Source: Bolinopsis microptera (Eukaryota; Ctenophora; Tentaculata; Lobata; Bolinopsidae). From it: 64,000 nucleotides of DNA. Below the pieces are notes generated by a model that saw only the letters and a list, made by a program, of their open reading frames with translations, made no database searches and was not told the origin of the DNA. How positions within the stretch are numbered: position 1 is the first letter of the stretch; each line of letters begins with the position of its first letter. The DNA is taken from the NCBI RefSeq assembly GCF_026151205.1, contig NC_087080.1, positions 11,825,837-11,889,836 of the forward strand, written 5' to 3'. This document shows, one piece after another, positions 1 through 11,800 of this stretch. The position numbers and the translations under genes were made by a program.

Positions 1-180
1 CATGCAGTAGTGTGCATCATATTATACAATTAAGGATTTCAACATACAATACGATGTGTTTTAAGGGTCGTAAGGGGGAGGGGGTGGGGGCGATCCCCCA
101 AGATTTTTGGCCAAAAATTTAAATTTGAAGTTCCCATTTTTCAGTTAAAACATATTTTTATGTTTTAACCTTATAATTCA

Positions 181-665
181 ACAACCTGAAGTCTGAAGAC
201 TTTAAAACCATGCTCTACCCCACTCAATGTGATGATATTGACCATTTTAATGCCCAAGATGAGCGCTTAGCTCCAATCAGAAGCTGAGATATCTTGAAAT
301 AAGTGCATCAATCGCTACTCGCGAGAGCGTAAAAATGGGATCTGACCTAATAACTCAACAACCTGAAGTCTGACGACTTTAAAATTATGCTCTACCGTAC
401 CCTACTCAATATGATGATTCTGACCGTTTTAATGCCCAAGATGAGCGCTTAGATCAAATCAGAAGCTGGGATATCTTGAAATAAGTGCATCAATCGCTAC
501 TCGCGAGAGTGTAAAAATGGGATCTGACCTAATAACTCAACAACCTGAAGTCTGCAGACTTTAAAACCATGCTCTACCCCACTCAATATGATGATTCTAA
601 CCATTTTCATGCCTAAGATGAGCGTTTAGCTCCAATCAGAAGCTGAGATATCTTGAAATAAGTGT
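181..665. repeat. Tandem repeat, about 178-182 bp unit, nearly 3 copies
   Basis: The phrase ACCTGAAGTCTG recurs at 183, 361 and 543, and the text between is nearly the same each time. Spacing is 178 and 182 bp; the longer spacing comes from a small insertion in the second unit. No long reading frame runs through it, so it is a non-coding short tandem array. The 1-180 flank shows nothing I can name. Confidence 0.85.
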
Positions 666-864
666 AATAATTGTTACTCACGAGACTGCTAATTATATAG
701 TAAAATCGGATTTTTGGCGATTTCTCAAAAACTAAGTCTCTTAGGCCTTAAACTACATAGCACTAATATAAACATGCATCTTACGCACATTTTGGTTCAT
801 AATTGAGGTCTGTATCTCAATCAGAAGCCGAGATAATTTATTATGCTGATTTATTTATTTATGA

Positions 865-1312
865 TCCCGGTCCCAGTCCCGGTCCCGGTTAATTCGGGAT
901 TCTTGGTCCCGGTCCCGGTCCTGGTCCCGGTCAATCACTCAAATTTGCCGGGATTTTGACCGGGATCTTTTACATAATTTCATTCACTGTGATTTTAAGT
1001 TTTTCCTTTCATTCATTGTGAATTTCATCTTTAAACATCCTCTGAGCCAAATACAACAATGTTTAAAATTGCTTAACAAGTTTGAGTAATAAATTATGAT
1101 CATGAATTAACCAGTAATCGACCGAAATTTCCGGTACCGGGATTGGCAATTTTGAGCTATCCCGGTCCCGGTCCTGGTCAAGTCACATTTTTCATCCCGG
1201 TCCCGGTCCCGGTAAATTGATAATCTCAATTTTGAGCTATCCCGGTCCCGGTCCCGATCAAGTCACATTTTGTATCCCGGTCCCGGTCAGGCCTGAAATC
1301 ATGTCCCGGTCA
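865..1312. repeat. GGTCCC-rich minisatellite clusters
   Basis: Clusters of the hexamer CCCGGT lie at about 865-960 and 1140-1312. In the second cluster a longer period of about 80 bp is visible: TTTTGAGCTATCCCGG occurs at 1150 and 1230. The translations are low-complexity Pro/Gly/Val strings, so I do not call a gene. Confidence 0.8.
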
Positions 1313-1882
1313 CCTCCTGAAAAACATTATTATTCAAAGGTAAATAGACAGCGAGTAGTAATTTTTAATCCATTTCTATCGGATTTGCAAACTTTTAAAA
1401 TGATATAACACTTGTACGATCTCAAACTTATGTGATATGATACTGTTGATATAAATGTGGGAAGTAATAAAGTATTTGCAGGTGTACAGTGCTGTTTCTG
1501 AAATTGACGAATCCTCTTGTGATGAAGATTGAAGAAGCTATTGCCATCCAAGTGGAAAAAGTCCCGCCTTTGTCACCCTCCTCGAATAGAACTAAGAAAA
1601 TGTGGAGACTTTCTTCATTTAGTTCCAAATCAAGTGGACCAGATGTTGATTTGTTTGAAATGGACTGAGACTTGTGTTTCATATGCCAGGTTGAACAGGT
1701 TTGTGTGAAACTTTTGCTCGCAAATATAATTATTATACATATTATCTCGATTTAATTTTAAGAGTATGAGAGGTTATTCTTCTTTAACAATACGAATTTC
1801 CCTAGACGTTAGAAACGAAAAAGGATAGTCTGATTCAAGGAAAAGATAATAGTTTCTTCGTCGATTTCGCAACATACTATCT

Positions 1883-2164
1883 GTGGACATCTACAGAAAT
1901 CGTCAGGATCTGTGCAACATCGATGTTAATCCTGATTCGCACATGAACAAGTGCCCTGTTCTTAACCCTGAGAGTCTCGGAAAATATCTCTATAGCAAGC
2001 TAGGTAGATATCACAAAACATGTCGTTTGAGGTACAGCAACTCGAGGGTGAAACAATTGAAGGGTAAATTATCTGAAGCTGTAAGTTTAAAACCTGTCTC
2101 TAAGGCAGGTTTTAAAATGGAAAGACACGTGTCCACGCACGCCAACACCAATGCTGCATTAATG
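1883..2164 (+). pseudogene. Fragment of an unrecognised, probably transposon-derived ORF, broken by an insertion
   Basis: An open frame with ordinary composition (motif YHKTCRLRYSNSRVKQLKGK) runs to 2164. There it enters a G-rich minisatellite insertion. The same frame resumes past the insertion at 4742 (SAGIDTDLLTGAGEC) and stops at 4811-4813. The insertion is bounded by CATTAATG on both sides (2157-2164 and 4734-4741), so the two pieces look like one former coding stretch. The His/Cys-containing motif resembles uncharacterised ORFs of animal mobile elements, but I cannot assign a family. No splice sites or start were established. Confidence 0.3.
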
Positions 2165-2229
2165 GGGGGGGGGGGGGTCATGTCCGTCTATGTCCGCCTA
2201 TGTCCTGTCCTTTTTGGATTCTATGAGAC

Positions 2230-2395
2230 AACAGACGTGTTTTTTGGGACATTGGCGGACACGGACGGACATTGGCGGACTCGGACGGACATTGGCGGAC
2301 TCGGACGGACATTGGCGGACACAGACATTGGCGGACTTGGATGGACATTGGTGGACATTAGCGGACATTGGTGGACATTAGCGGACAAACATTTT
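2230..2395. repeat. GGACATTGGC minisatellite
   Basis: Tandem copies of a roughly 10-20 bp unit, CGGACATTGGCGGACTCGGA and close variants. The unit is the complement of the TGTCC-type unit found at 4532-4665, so the two arrays form an inverted pair inside the composite element. Confidence 0.85.
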
Positions 2396-2399
2396 GAGG

Positions 2400-3612
2400 A
2401 CTGAAGAGTACTGAAGAGTACTGAAGAGTACTGAGGAGGATGGCTGAGAAGGATGGCTGAGGAGGATGGCTGAGGAGGATGGCTGAGGAGGATGACTGAG
2501 GAGGATGACTGAGGAGGATGACTGAGAGGGAGGAGAAGGATCAGGAAGACCCAGGAGGAGGAGGAGGAGGAGGACCCAGAAGGAGGACCTAGGAGGAGGA
2601 GGAGGAGAACTGAGGAGGATGACTGAAGAGGAGGAGGACTCAGGAGGAGGACTGAGAAGGAAGAGGACTCAGGAGGATGGCTGAGGAGGATGGCTGAGGA
2701 GGATGACTGAGAGGGAGGAGGAGGAGGAAGAGGAGGAAGAGGACTGAGGAGGAGGAGGAGAAGGACTGAGGAGGAGAAGGAGGACCCAGGAGGAGGAGGA
2801 CCCAGGAGGAGGAGGACCCAGGAGGAGGACCCAGGAAAAGGCCCCAGGAGGAGGAGGACTGGGGAGGAGGAGAACTGTTGAGGACTGACGAGGAGGACTG
2901 AGGACGAGGAGGAAGAGTAGGAGGAGGACTGAGGAGGGGAGGAGGAAGAGGACTGGGGAGGATCAGGAAGACCCAGGAGGAGGAGGAGGAGGAGGACTGA
3001 GGAGGACTGAGGAGGAGGACTGACGATGACTGAGAAGGAGGAGGACTGAGGAGTACTGAGGAGGATGGCTGAGGAGGAAGGCTGGGGAAGATGGCTGAGG
3101 AGGATGACTGAGAGGGAGGAGGAGGAGGACTCAGGAGGAGGACTCAGAAGGAAGAGGAGGAGGACTCAGGAGGAGGACTCAGGAGGAGGACTTAGGAGAA
3201 ATGAGAAGGAGGACTTCGGAGAACTGAGGAGGAGGAGGAGGACTAAATAGGAGGAGGAGAAGGAGGGGGACTGGGAGACGACTGGGGAGGAGGAGGACTG
3301 ATGAGAAAGATGAGGAGGAGGACTGAGGACCGAGGAGGAAGAGGAGGAGGATGAAGAGGAGGAGGAGGATCCAGGAGGAGGAGGACTGAGGAGGAGGACT
3401 GAGGAGGACTGAGGAGGACTGAGGAGGATGGCTGAGGAGGATGACTGAGAGGGAAGAGGAGGAGGAGAAGGACTGAATAGGAGGAGGAGGAGGGGGACTG
3501 GGGGAGGACTGAGGAGGAGGATAGAGGACTGAGGAGAAGGATGAGGAGGAGGACTGAGGAGGACTGAGGACTGAGGAGGAAGAGGAGGAGGAGGAAGAGT
3601 AGGAGGAGGAAG
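2400..3612. repeat. 1.2 kb purine-rich (GGA)n / GAGGACT tract
   Basis: About 1.2 kb in which nearly every base of the plus strand is A or G, built from GAGGAGGA blocks with interspersed GACTGA. Reading frames on either strand give Glu/Gly/Arg- or Ser/Pro-rich low-complexity strings and are artefacts. Such polypurine tracts can form triplex DNA. Confidence 0.9.
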
Positions 3613-3782
3613 CATCTAAATGTTATTTCCATTTTTGTCCGTTTTTGTCCATTTTTGTCCGTTTTTGTCCGCTCTATTTTTTGTCCGTTTTGAAAATATA
3701 GGGTACCGAACGGACAAAAAACATGATCCCCCTATAACAGCAAAAATTGAACATTTTATTTAGCAATTTAGGTGTCCATTGG

Positions 3783-4531
3783 CATTAAGGGGGCCGCGGG
3801 GGGGGGGGGGGTCTTCATCAAAATTCTCTCGAAATTGACTTTATAGTTGTTTCTGGTAGAAGGGAGTGATATCTACGAGCTGCTTTTGGTCCCATGGAAA
3901 AATATTGTTCCTAGCCGAAATTATCGCCGGTCTAAGGTCAGCGCTTATGTGTAATTGTATTGCGCGAGCGATTTTCAATCGCAAATTCTGAAAATCGAGT
4001 CTAAAAATCTATCTTCTCCTACATTTTATGAGTAATCACCCTGAAACTTTCAGGATATGTTCTAAGGACCATTTAGAAGAGATCGTTCAAGCCAAAATTT
4101 TGAGATAGGCCTTTAAAATTTTTTTATTAATTTTTGAAAATCTTCGACCTGAAAAAATCGTAAAAAAACGAGGTCCAAGATTTTCAAAATTGAATAAAAA
4201 TTTTTTAAAGGCCTATCTCAAAATTTTGGCTTGAAAGATCTCTTCTAAATGGTCCTTAGAACATATCCTGAAAGTTTCAGTGTAATTGCTCAAAAAATGT
4301 AGGAGAAGATAGATTTTTAGACTCGATTTTCAGAATTTGCGATTGAAAATCGCTCGCGCAATACAATTACACATAAGCGCTGACCTTAGACCGGCGATAA
4401 TTTCGGCTAGGAATAATATTTTTCCATGGGACCAAAAGCAGCTCGTAGATATCGCTCCCTTCTACCAGAAACAACTATAAAGTCAATTTCGAGAGAATTT
4501 TGATGAAGACCCCCCCCCGGCCCCCTTAATG
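3783..4531. mobile_element. 749 bp near-perfect palindrome (foldback element)
   Basis: The two halves are reverse complements over about 360 bp each, meeting in a spacer of roughly 20 bp around 4152-4171. Ends are CATTAAGGGGG and CCCCCTTAATG. Example pairing: GATATGTTCTAAGGACCATT near 4053 matches its complement near 4246. Mismatches are few, so the hairpin is young or maintained. No coding capacity. Confidence 0.9.
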
Positions 4532-4665
4532 TCCGCCTATGTCCGCCTATGTCCGCCTATGTCCGTCTATGTCCGCCTATGTCCGCCTATGTCCGTCTAT
4601 GTCCGCCTATGTCCGCCTTTGTCCGTCTATGTCCGCCTATGTCCGCCTATGCCCGCCTATGTCCT
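4532..4665. repeat. TATGTCCGCC 10 bp tandem array
   Basis: About 13 copies of TATGTCCGCC, with some TATGTCCGTC units. It lies directly after the palindrome and inside the composite element. The Val/Arg/Leu/Cys repeat seen on translation is a by-product. Confidence 0.9.
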
Positions 4666-5614
4666 GTCCTTTTTGGATTCTATGAGACAAGCGGACATAG
4701 ACGGACGTGACACCCCCCCCCCCCCCCCCCCCCCATTAATGAGTGCAGGTATTGATACGGACCTTTTAACTGGAGCAGGAGAATGTTTTACCAGAACTGT
4801 ACCTCGTGTCTGACCTGAAGCTTAAGTACAATGACTATGTGACGTCTAATTTATCTGAGAACGCTACAAACTCCAGCAATGTTTAATCTGATCACATCAG
4901 TTTTCAGAAAGACAATGTCGGTAAGACGAGTTTGTTTCGACAGCAGGATCGTATCTAATCTTGCCGCAACAATAGATGCGGATAGAGATGATAACACTTT
5001 AACAAAGGCAGCACTCTTAAAGGAGATTAGAAAAGAAATCTTTCAATGTAGAAACGAATTCTATCAGAAGATTTATCTTCAAAAACATATTCGATTTACT
5101 GATCAAGAAAACAACAATTTCAAGAAAACAACAATTTTATTTAGTATCAATTAAAGCACACAAAAATATATTTCATATATATATAACTAGCACGAACTTT
5201 AGATCAGATATCTTAGGGGACTTGGAGTAGCAAGAGATTGACTAGAAGGTATATAACTTTTACAAAGATACGTCGAGAAGAATCCAGGGTGATACAGGAT
5301 CGGAGAGTGCAGACCAAAAGTTTACGCACCCACCTTTGCCTCCTGAGTTCTTGGTTGGATAGAAATTTATGCAAACTTGGTCGTTTATACTCCAAGTCCC
5401 TTTCTTAAAAGAAGTAGTATTAACTATGTCTAGAGTTAGCTTCGTTCAATAATAACAATATCAATATAATCAATATCAATATCAGATAAACCTACCGAAT
5501 AAATTATTAAATATCAATTAATTCATTCCGATAAAAATTTTTATAAATTTAGATGTTTAACTTATCTAAAAACATTACAACAAATGGTTAAAAGCGCCCA
5601 AAATCGATTTGAAA

Positions 5615-5664
5615 GATTTTCTGTCTATAGTACAATCATGATTTTCTGTCTATAGTACAATCAT
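5615..5664. repeat. Two tandem copies of a 25 bp unit
   Basis: GATTTTCTGTCTATAGTACA and five following bases occur twice head to tail, at 5615 and 5640. The wider stretch 4814-6250 is AT-rich. It has short open frames only, and I see no supported gene in it. Confidence 0.8.
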
Positions 5665-6250
5665 GATAGTAATCAATCATGATAGATCGGACTGTAGAAA
5701 TATAGTGTTTATGTGGATTAATCTGTTAAAGCAGGGCTATTGTATCATTTTAACATTAACTTTGCATAGTGATGATACGTTTATTGTGTCTCTTGTGATT
5801 ATCTATTTCTACAGTGTTACGGTACCACGAGGTTTCTGGCGCAGTGACGCGCTTTCGAGCAAATATCGTGCTAGATACGTCACGCGCCGCAACCGAATCA
5901 GATTTAAGTGCACTTTTTCCATTGTAAACACTATATACGACGCGCAACACGTTCTACGAGGTCGAAATTTTCGAGGTCTCTAACACCGGAATGGAGCAAT
6001 ATTTAGACGATCTGACACTTTCTAGGGCTTAAGCAACCTCAGAGAAATTAGGGGAACAACTCAGAAAAAATTTTTAGTCGATATTCCGGTGTCTGTAGAT
6101 GTCCGAAGTTTTGGCAGTAAAGTGCTCACAACACAGCTTCTGAAGGCTCTAGAAGGTTCCCGATACCGTCAGAGTGTTCAGTACACTCCATTCTATCATA
6201 TAAGAACCCTAAAAGAAGTCCCAGGGCTCGAGCAAAAAAGCGTGATATTT

Positions 6251-6270
6251 GCCCGTAACAGCCTCTACTA
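6251..6270 (-). mobile_element. Orphan terminal repeat of the 861 bp element family
   Basis: This 20 bp stretch differs by one base from the 3' end of the elements at 22886 and 39202 (GCCCGTAACAGCCTCTACTA versus GTAAGAGCC). No matching opposite end is found within 1 kb, so it is a remnant or a chance match. Confidence 0.4.
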
Positions 6271-6555
6271 TATAGTGGGGGTCGCGATATGGGTGCGGTC
6301 AAAAAGGGCGTGATTCCGAGAAATGCCCCATTGGAGAAAAAGGGTCCGAGTAATTAGTGTTATTTAGGATCATATAAATCGGATTACATCGAGAAACTCC
6401 GCAGACGTCCCAATGTGTGCGGAACTTTTGCCAGTTACCCAATTAATCATAGGAGCAGGGATGAAGTAATAAAAGACTTTTAATATTTCTGACTTTAATA
6501 ACAAATAGAGGGGTTTCATATTTGTTGTATATCAGCCATCTTCTTACCTGGTCCT

Positions 6556-7235
6556 CAGAGGCGGCTCGTGGGGGTGGCTGGCAGTTTTGTTGGGTGTCCA
6601 ATCGACGAACTGGGGAGCGAGGGGAGGGGGTTGGGGGCCGGCCCAAGCGGCAAGCTCCCTCCAAACTACCGATTACATTACACACCGGGCCTCATGTATG
6701 TGATGTGTCACACTTCACAGGCGACAGCAAACAAAAACAAAAACTTATAATATGGGTGAAACAAGACACCACACGTGTACGATCTCAGCCGCGCAGTATG
6801 ATAACAGTCAATAGTTCAAATTGCAAGTGGTGCTGGACGACCAAATCATATAAATTACTTGTAGTGGGATCACTTGATGTGCTTTGTACCGTTTACAATT
6901 AACTATGTGTTAAAACTGCGTTACCTGAGGACCCCAGGCTATTATGTTCATTAACGAATAAAGATTTGGCGGAATGACAGGCTGAGCGCGGCCCAGTAAA
7001 AACTGCGCGGCTTAGTCGTCCAAACATGTAGGATTGGACGACCAACAGCACAAAATTTCACAAAGATCATGCGTGTGCTTTCATTTGAACGTTTGAGTGT
7101 GTAAAGAGCTTTATATTGCGATTAGATATTTCCGAACACAATTACTAATCACTATTTCTATTTTTAAGCACCAGCCACCAGATGATAATTTTAGGGCGTG
7201 CACGGACACCTGGACGCCCTCAATAGCCGCCTCTG
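6556..7235. mobile_element. Non-autonomous hAT-type element, 680 bp
   Basis: The terminal inverted repeats are CAGAGGCGGCT at the left and AGCCGCCTCTG at the right, perfect over 11 bp. An exact 8 bp target duplication, CTGGTCCT, flanks them at 6548-6555 and 7236-7243. CAGNGGCGG-like termini and 8 bp duplications are typical of the hAT superfamily. It encodes no transposase. The 3' part (from 7012) is also present at 20433, carried there by a segmental duplication. Confidence 0.88.
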
Positions 7236-7950
7236 CTGGTCCTAGTTAGATTTAGCCATTGCACGACTACTCAAACGTAACAGTTAAATAAGTGTGACAT
7301 ACTATTATATTCTTATAATTATATCATATGAATTGATTGCACTGCTAATAAATAAAATACTTTGTTTTACTAATAATTTTAAAATCCCGAATAGCTGAAT
7401 ATAGTTTTATTTTCAGAACCTGCACATTCCCCTTGGTAATACGAACAATTTTTAATCATTAGCACTACTGCTAAAGCTATGAAATTATTGTATCACGTTG
7501 CGACCCCCACGGTCGTTTCTCTATAGCTATGGTTTATCGTCCTGACGATACAGGGGGAGCCGCGCACTTCGTGCGCGGCGGGTCATACAACGTATGACAA
7601 GGTTTGTCAAAGTGCAAAGTGAGCGTTTTAAAATGAAAGTGAAAATTCTTTTAAACGCGCGTAGGTTATTATTATACCCAGCAAACCCGGCTGGAGTTTA
7701 TCTCCAAAATTAGAATAAATAGAATCAAAAACCTTAACGGGTTAATTGACGATGTCAATTCATCTCAGCTCGGCGCGGCACAGTAGTGCATCTCGCCGAT
7801 CTAGCTAGAGAGGAGAAGCCTCATTGAGTGCGCGGCGCGGCACAGTATAAACGCATCGCGCTACAACAATTAACGGGTGATACTCGTAAAATATCTGTTC
7901 CATATATTGGACCGTCGACGAGTCCAACTCGGCGCGCGTCCTGGTAGGTT
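7012..7950 (+). repeat. Segmental direct repeat, copy A (left flank of satellite)
   Basis: The 939 bp from TTAGTCGTCC to CTGGTAGGTT match 20433-24310, once two insertions are removed from the latter. The subtraction works to the base: 3878 minus 2072 minus 864 leaves 942, and the remaining 3 bp is a GCA insertion in copy B near 23860. The segment includes the 3' part of the hAT-type element, a hairpin with stem CCGCGCAC/GTGCGCGG, and a GC-rich motif shared with other sites in the window. 7951-8815 is unremarkable AT-rich sequence. Confidence 0.9.
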
Positions 7951-8815
7951 ATAAACTACGTCGCACAAAATGATTGAATTTCACTTTTAAAATCTCCTCA
8001 AGCTTCATGTTAAGTCAAATTACGTATGTTTAGTTTTAAAGTAATCTTGTTCTTTAGATAATTGTCTCAATAATCGAATATCGAAGAGTTCAATTCAATC
8101 CAAGGAAAATTGTTCAAACTATGAGTGATCATGAATAAAAAATGGATAATTTACACGTAAAATTTGCCTCAAAATTTGTTTTGAAAAATAACCATAACTC
8201 TGGCTATGATTTAAATTTTGAAAATTTAAAATGCTAGTGCCGCGCACAAAAATGTTCCGCGCATTTAAAACGTGTCGATTATGCGCTTAAACCATTGTCG
8301 CGTTGGATAATAGTGAATAAGCTGGTTGAATTCACAATTTTCATTTTTTGTTACAGTTTGTTGCTTTGTGTGGCAGCCATATTGGTTTTGTGCGTGCGCA
8401 ACTATTAATTGCGCGCTATCTACATATCTTACCGTTAAATGTACGTTTACAGATTTAATCGAGATCTTTGCGAGGCTTTCATAATTATGTAATATGTATG
8501 ATATAGCTTGATATGCTGTTACTTCAAATTGCTGTAATTTCTATTTATATTGACTCAAGTCGAGTACAAAATGAAATTATTTGCTCTCTAATTTTAAGGA
8601 TGACGACCTGCAACTGAAATTGAGTGATATTCGACTATTTCAATTTAGATTCGCTAGTCAACAAAATGGTTGCTCACTCCGAAATAACGACTTTCAAGTA
8701 ATGGTATGTACCCTATTTTTTACAACAAGGCTCCCAGCATTATAGTAAAACATAGACAATATTTTAATATAAACTATAATTAATTTTTGACCGGGAACAT
8801 TCAGCAGTTAACTTT

Positions 8816-11800
8816 GTCGTATTTTAAAACAAGTTACTCGGGCCCCGTTCGTAGAGAAGATAGATTTGCTGTGTTTTAAAACAAGTTACTCGTGCCCAGT
8901 TCGCAGAGAAGATAGATTTGCTGTATTTTAAAACAAGTTACCCGTGCCCAGTTCGCAGAGAAGATAGATTTGCTGTATTTCAAAACAAGTAACTCAAGCC
9001 CAGTTCGCAGAGAATATAGTTTTGCTGTATTTCAAAACAAGTTACTCGTGCCCAGTTCGCAGAGAATATAGATTTGCTGTATTTTAAAACAAGTGACTCG
9101 TGCCCAGTTCGCAGAGAAGATAGATTTGCTGTATTTCAAAACAAGTAACTGGGGCCCAGTTCGCAGAGAATATAGTTTTGCTGTATTTCAAAACAAGTAA
9201 CTCGGGCCAAGTTCGCAGAGAAGATAGATTTGCTGTATTTTAAAACAAGTTACTCGTGCCCAGTTCGCAGAGAAGATAGATTAGCTGTATTTTAAAACAA
9301 GTAACTCGTGCCCAGTTTGCAGAGAAGATAGATTTGCTGTATTTTAATACAAGTTACCCGTGCCCAGTTCGCAGAGAAGATAGATTTGCTGTATTTTAAA
9401 ACAAGTAACTCAAGCCCAGTTCGCAGAGAATATAGTTTTGCTGTATTTCAAAACAAGTTACTCGTGCCCAGTTCGCAGAGAATATAGATTTGCTGTATTT
9501 TAAAACAAGTTACCCGTGCCCAGTTCGCAGAGAAGATAGATATGCTGTATTTTAAAACAAGTGAGTCGTGCCCAGTTCGCAGAGAAGATAGATTTGCTGT
9601 ATTTTAAAACAAGTAACTCGTGCCTAGTTCGCAGAGAATATAGATTTGCTGTATTTCAAAACAAGTAACTCGGGCCCAGTTCGCAGAGAAGATAGATTTG
9701 CTGTATTTTAAAACAAGTTACTCGTGCCCAGTTCGCAGAGAAGACAGATTTGCTGTATTTTAAAACAAGTAACTCGTGCCCAGTTTGCAGAGAAGATAGA
9801 TTTGCTGTATTTTAAAACAAGTTGCCTGTGCCCAGTTCGCAGAGAAGATAGATTTGCTGTATTTTAAAACAAGTTACCCGTGCCCAGTTTGCAGAGAAGA
9901 TAGATTTGCTGTATTTCAAAACAAGTAACTCGGGCCCAGTTCGCAGAGAAGATAGATTTGCTGTATTTTAAAACAAGTTACTCGTGCCCAGTTCGCAGAG
10001 AAGATAGATATGCTGTATTTTAAAACAAGTAACTCAAGCCCAGTTCGCAGAGAATATAGTTTTGCTGTATTTCAAAACAAGTAACTGGGGCCCAGTTCGC
10101 AGAGAATATAGTTTTGCTGTATTTCAAAACAAGTTACTCGTGCCCAGTTCGCAGAGAATATAGATTTGCTGTATTTTAAAACAAGTTGCCCGTGCCCAGT
10201 TCGCAGAGAAGATAGATTTGCTGTATTTTAAAACAAGTAACTCGTGCCCAGTTCGCAGAGAATATAGATTTGCTGTATTTTAAAACAAGTTACTCGTGCC
10301 CAGTTCGCAGAGAAGATAGATTTGCTGTATTTTAAAACAAGTTACTCGTGCCCAGTTCGCAGAGAAGATAGATATGCTGTATTTTAAAACAAGTAACTCA
10401 AGCCCAGTTCGCAGAGAATATAGTTTTGCTGTATTTCAAAACAAGTAACTGGGGCCCAGTTCGCAGAGAATATAGTTTTGCTGTATTTCAAAACAAGTTA
10501 CTCGTGCCCAGTTCGCAGAGAATATAGATTTGCTGTATTTTAAAACAAGTGACTCGTGCCCAGTTCGCAGAGAAGATAGATTTGCTGTATTTCAAAACAA
10601 GTAACTGGGGCCCAGTTCGCAGAGAATATAGTTTTGCTGTATTTCAAAACAAGTAACTCGGGCCAAGTTCGCAGAGAAGATAGATTTGCTGTATTTTAAA
10701 ACAAGTTACTCGTGCCCAGTTCGCAGAGAAGATAGATTAGCTGTATTTTAAAACAAGTAACTCGTGCCCAGTTTGCAGAGAAGATAGATTTGCTGTATTT
10801 TAATACAAGTTACCCGTGCCCAGTTCGCAGAGAAGATAGATTTGCTGTATTTTAAAACAAGTAACTCAAGCCCAGTTCGCAGAGAATATAGTTTTGCTGT
10901 ATTTCAAAACAAGTAACTCGGGCCCAGTTCGCAGAGAAGATAGATTTGCTGTATTTTAAAACAAGTAACTCGTGCACAGTTTGCAGAGAAGATAGATTTG
11001 CTGTATTTCAAAACAAGTTACTCGTGCCCAGTTCGCAGAGAATATAGATTTGCTGTATTTTAAAACAAGTTACTCGTGCCCAGTTCGCAGAGAAGATAGA
11101 TTTGCTGTATTTTAAAACAAGTTACTCGTGCCCAGTTCGCAGAGAAGATAGATTTGCTGTATTTTAAAACAAGTTACTCGTGCCCAGTTCGCAGAGAAGA
11201 TAGATATGCTGTATTTTAAAACAAGTAACTCAAGCCCAGTTCGCAGAGAATATAGTTTTGCTGTATTTCAAAAAAAGTAACTGGGGCCCAGTTCGCAGAG
11301 AATATAGTTTTGCTGTATTTCTAAACAAGTTACTCGTGCCCAGTTCGCAGAGAATATAGATTTGCTGTATTTTAAAACAAGTTACCCGTGCCCAGTTCGC
11401 AGAGAAGATAGATATGCTGTATTTTAAAACAAGTGAGTCGTGCCCAGTTCGCAGAGAAGATAGATTTGCTGTATTTTAAAACAAGTAACTCGTGCCTAGT
11501 TCGCAGAGAATATAGATTTGCTGTATTTCAAAACAAGTAACTCGGGCCCAGTTCGCAAAGAAGATAGATTTGCTGTATTTTAAAACAAGTTACTCGTGCC
11601 CAGTTCGCAGAGAAGACAGATTTGCTGTATTTTAAAACAAGTAACTCGTGCCCAGTTTGCAGAGAAGATAGATTTGCTGTATTTTAAAACAAGTTGCCTG
11701 TGCCCAGTTCGCAGAGAAGATAGATTTGCTGTATTTTAAAACAAGTTACCCGTGCCCAGTTTGCAGAGAAGATAGATTTGCTGTATTTCAAAACAAGTAA

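Larger units (their letters stand above)
2157..4741. mobile_element. Composite G/C-capped insertion bounded by CATTAATG
   Basis: The left end reads CATTAATG followed by a run of G and TGTCCG motifs. The right end is the reverse complement: CGGACGTGACA, a run of C, then CATTAATG. The interior holds a GGACATTGGC minisatellite (about 2230-2395), a purine-rich tract (2400-3612), a long palindrome (3783-4531) and a TATGTCCGCC array (about 4532-4665). The box TCCTTTTTGGATTCTATGAG appears near both ends (about 2206 and 4666) in the same orientation. CATTAATG is itself palindromic, so it could be terminal repeat or an 8 bp target duplication. No transposase is present, so it would be non-autonomous. 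Confidence 0.55.

Noticed and set aside
3166-3632. Ser/Pro/Leu-rich minus-strand proteins
   Set aside because: They are the complement of the (GGA)n purine tract and have no other support.
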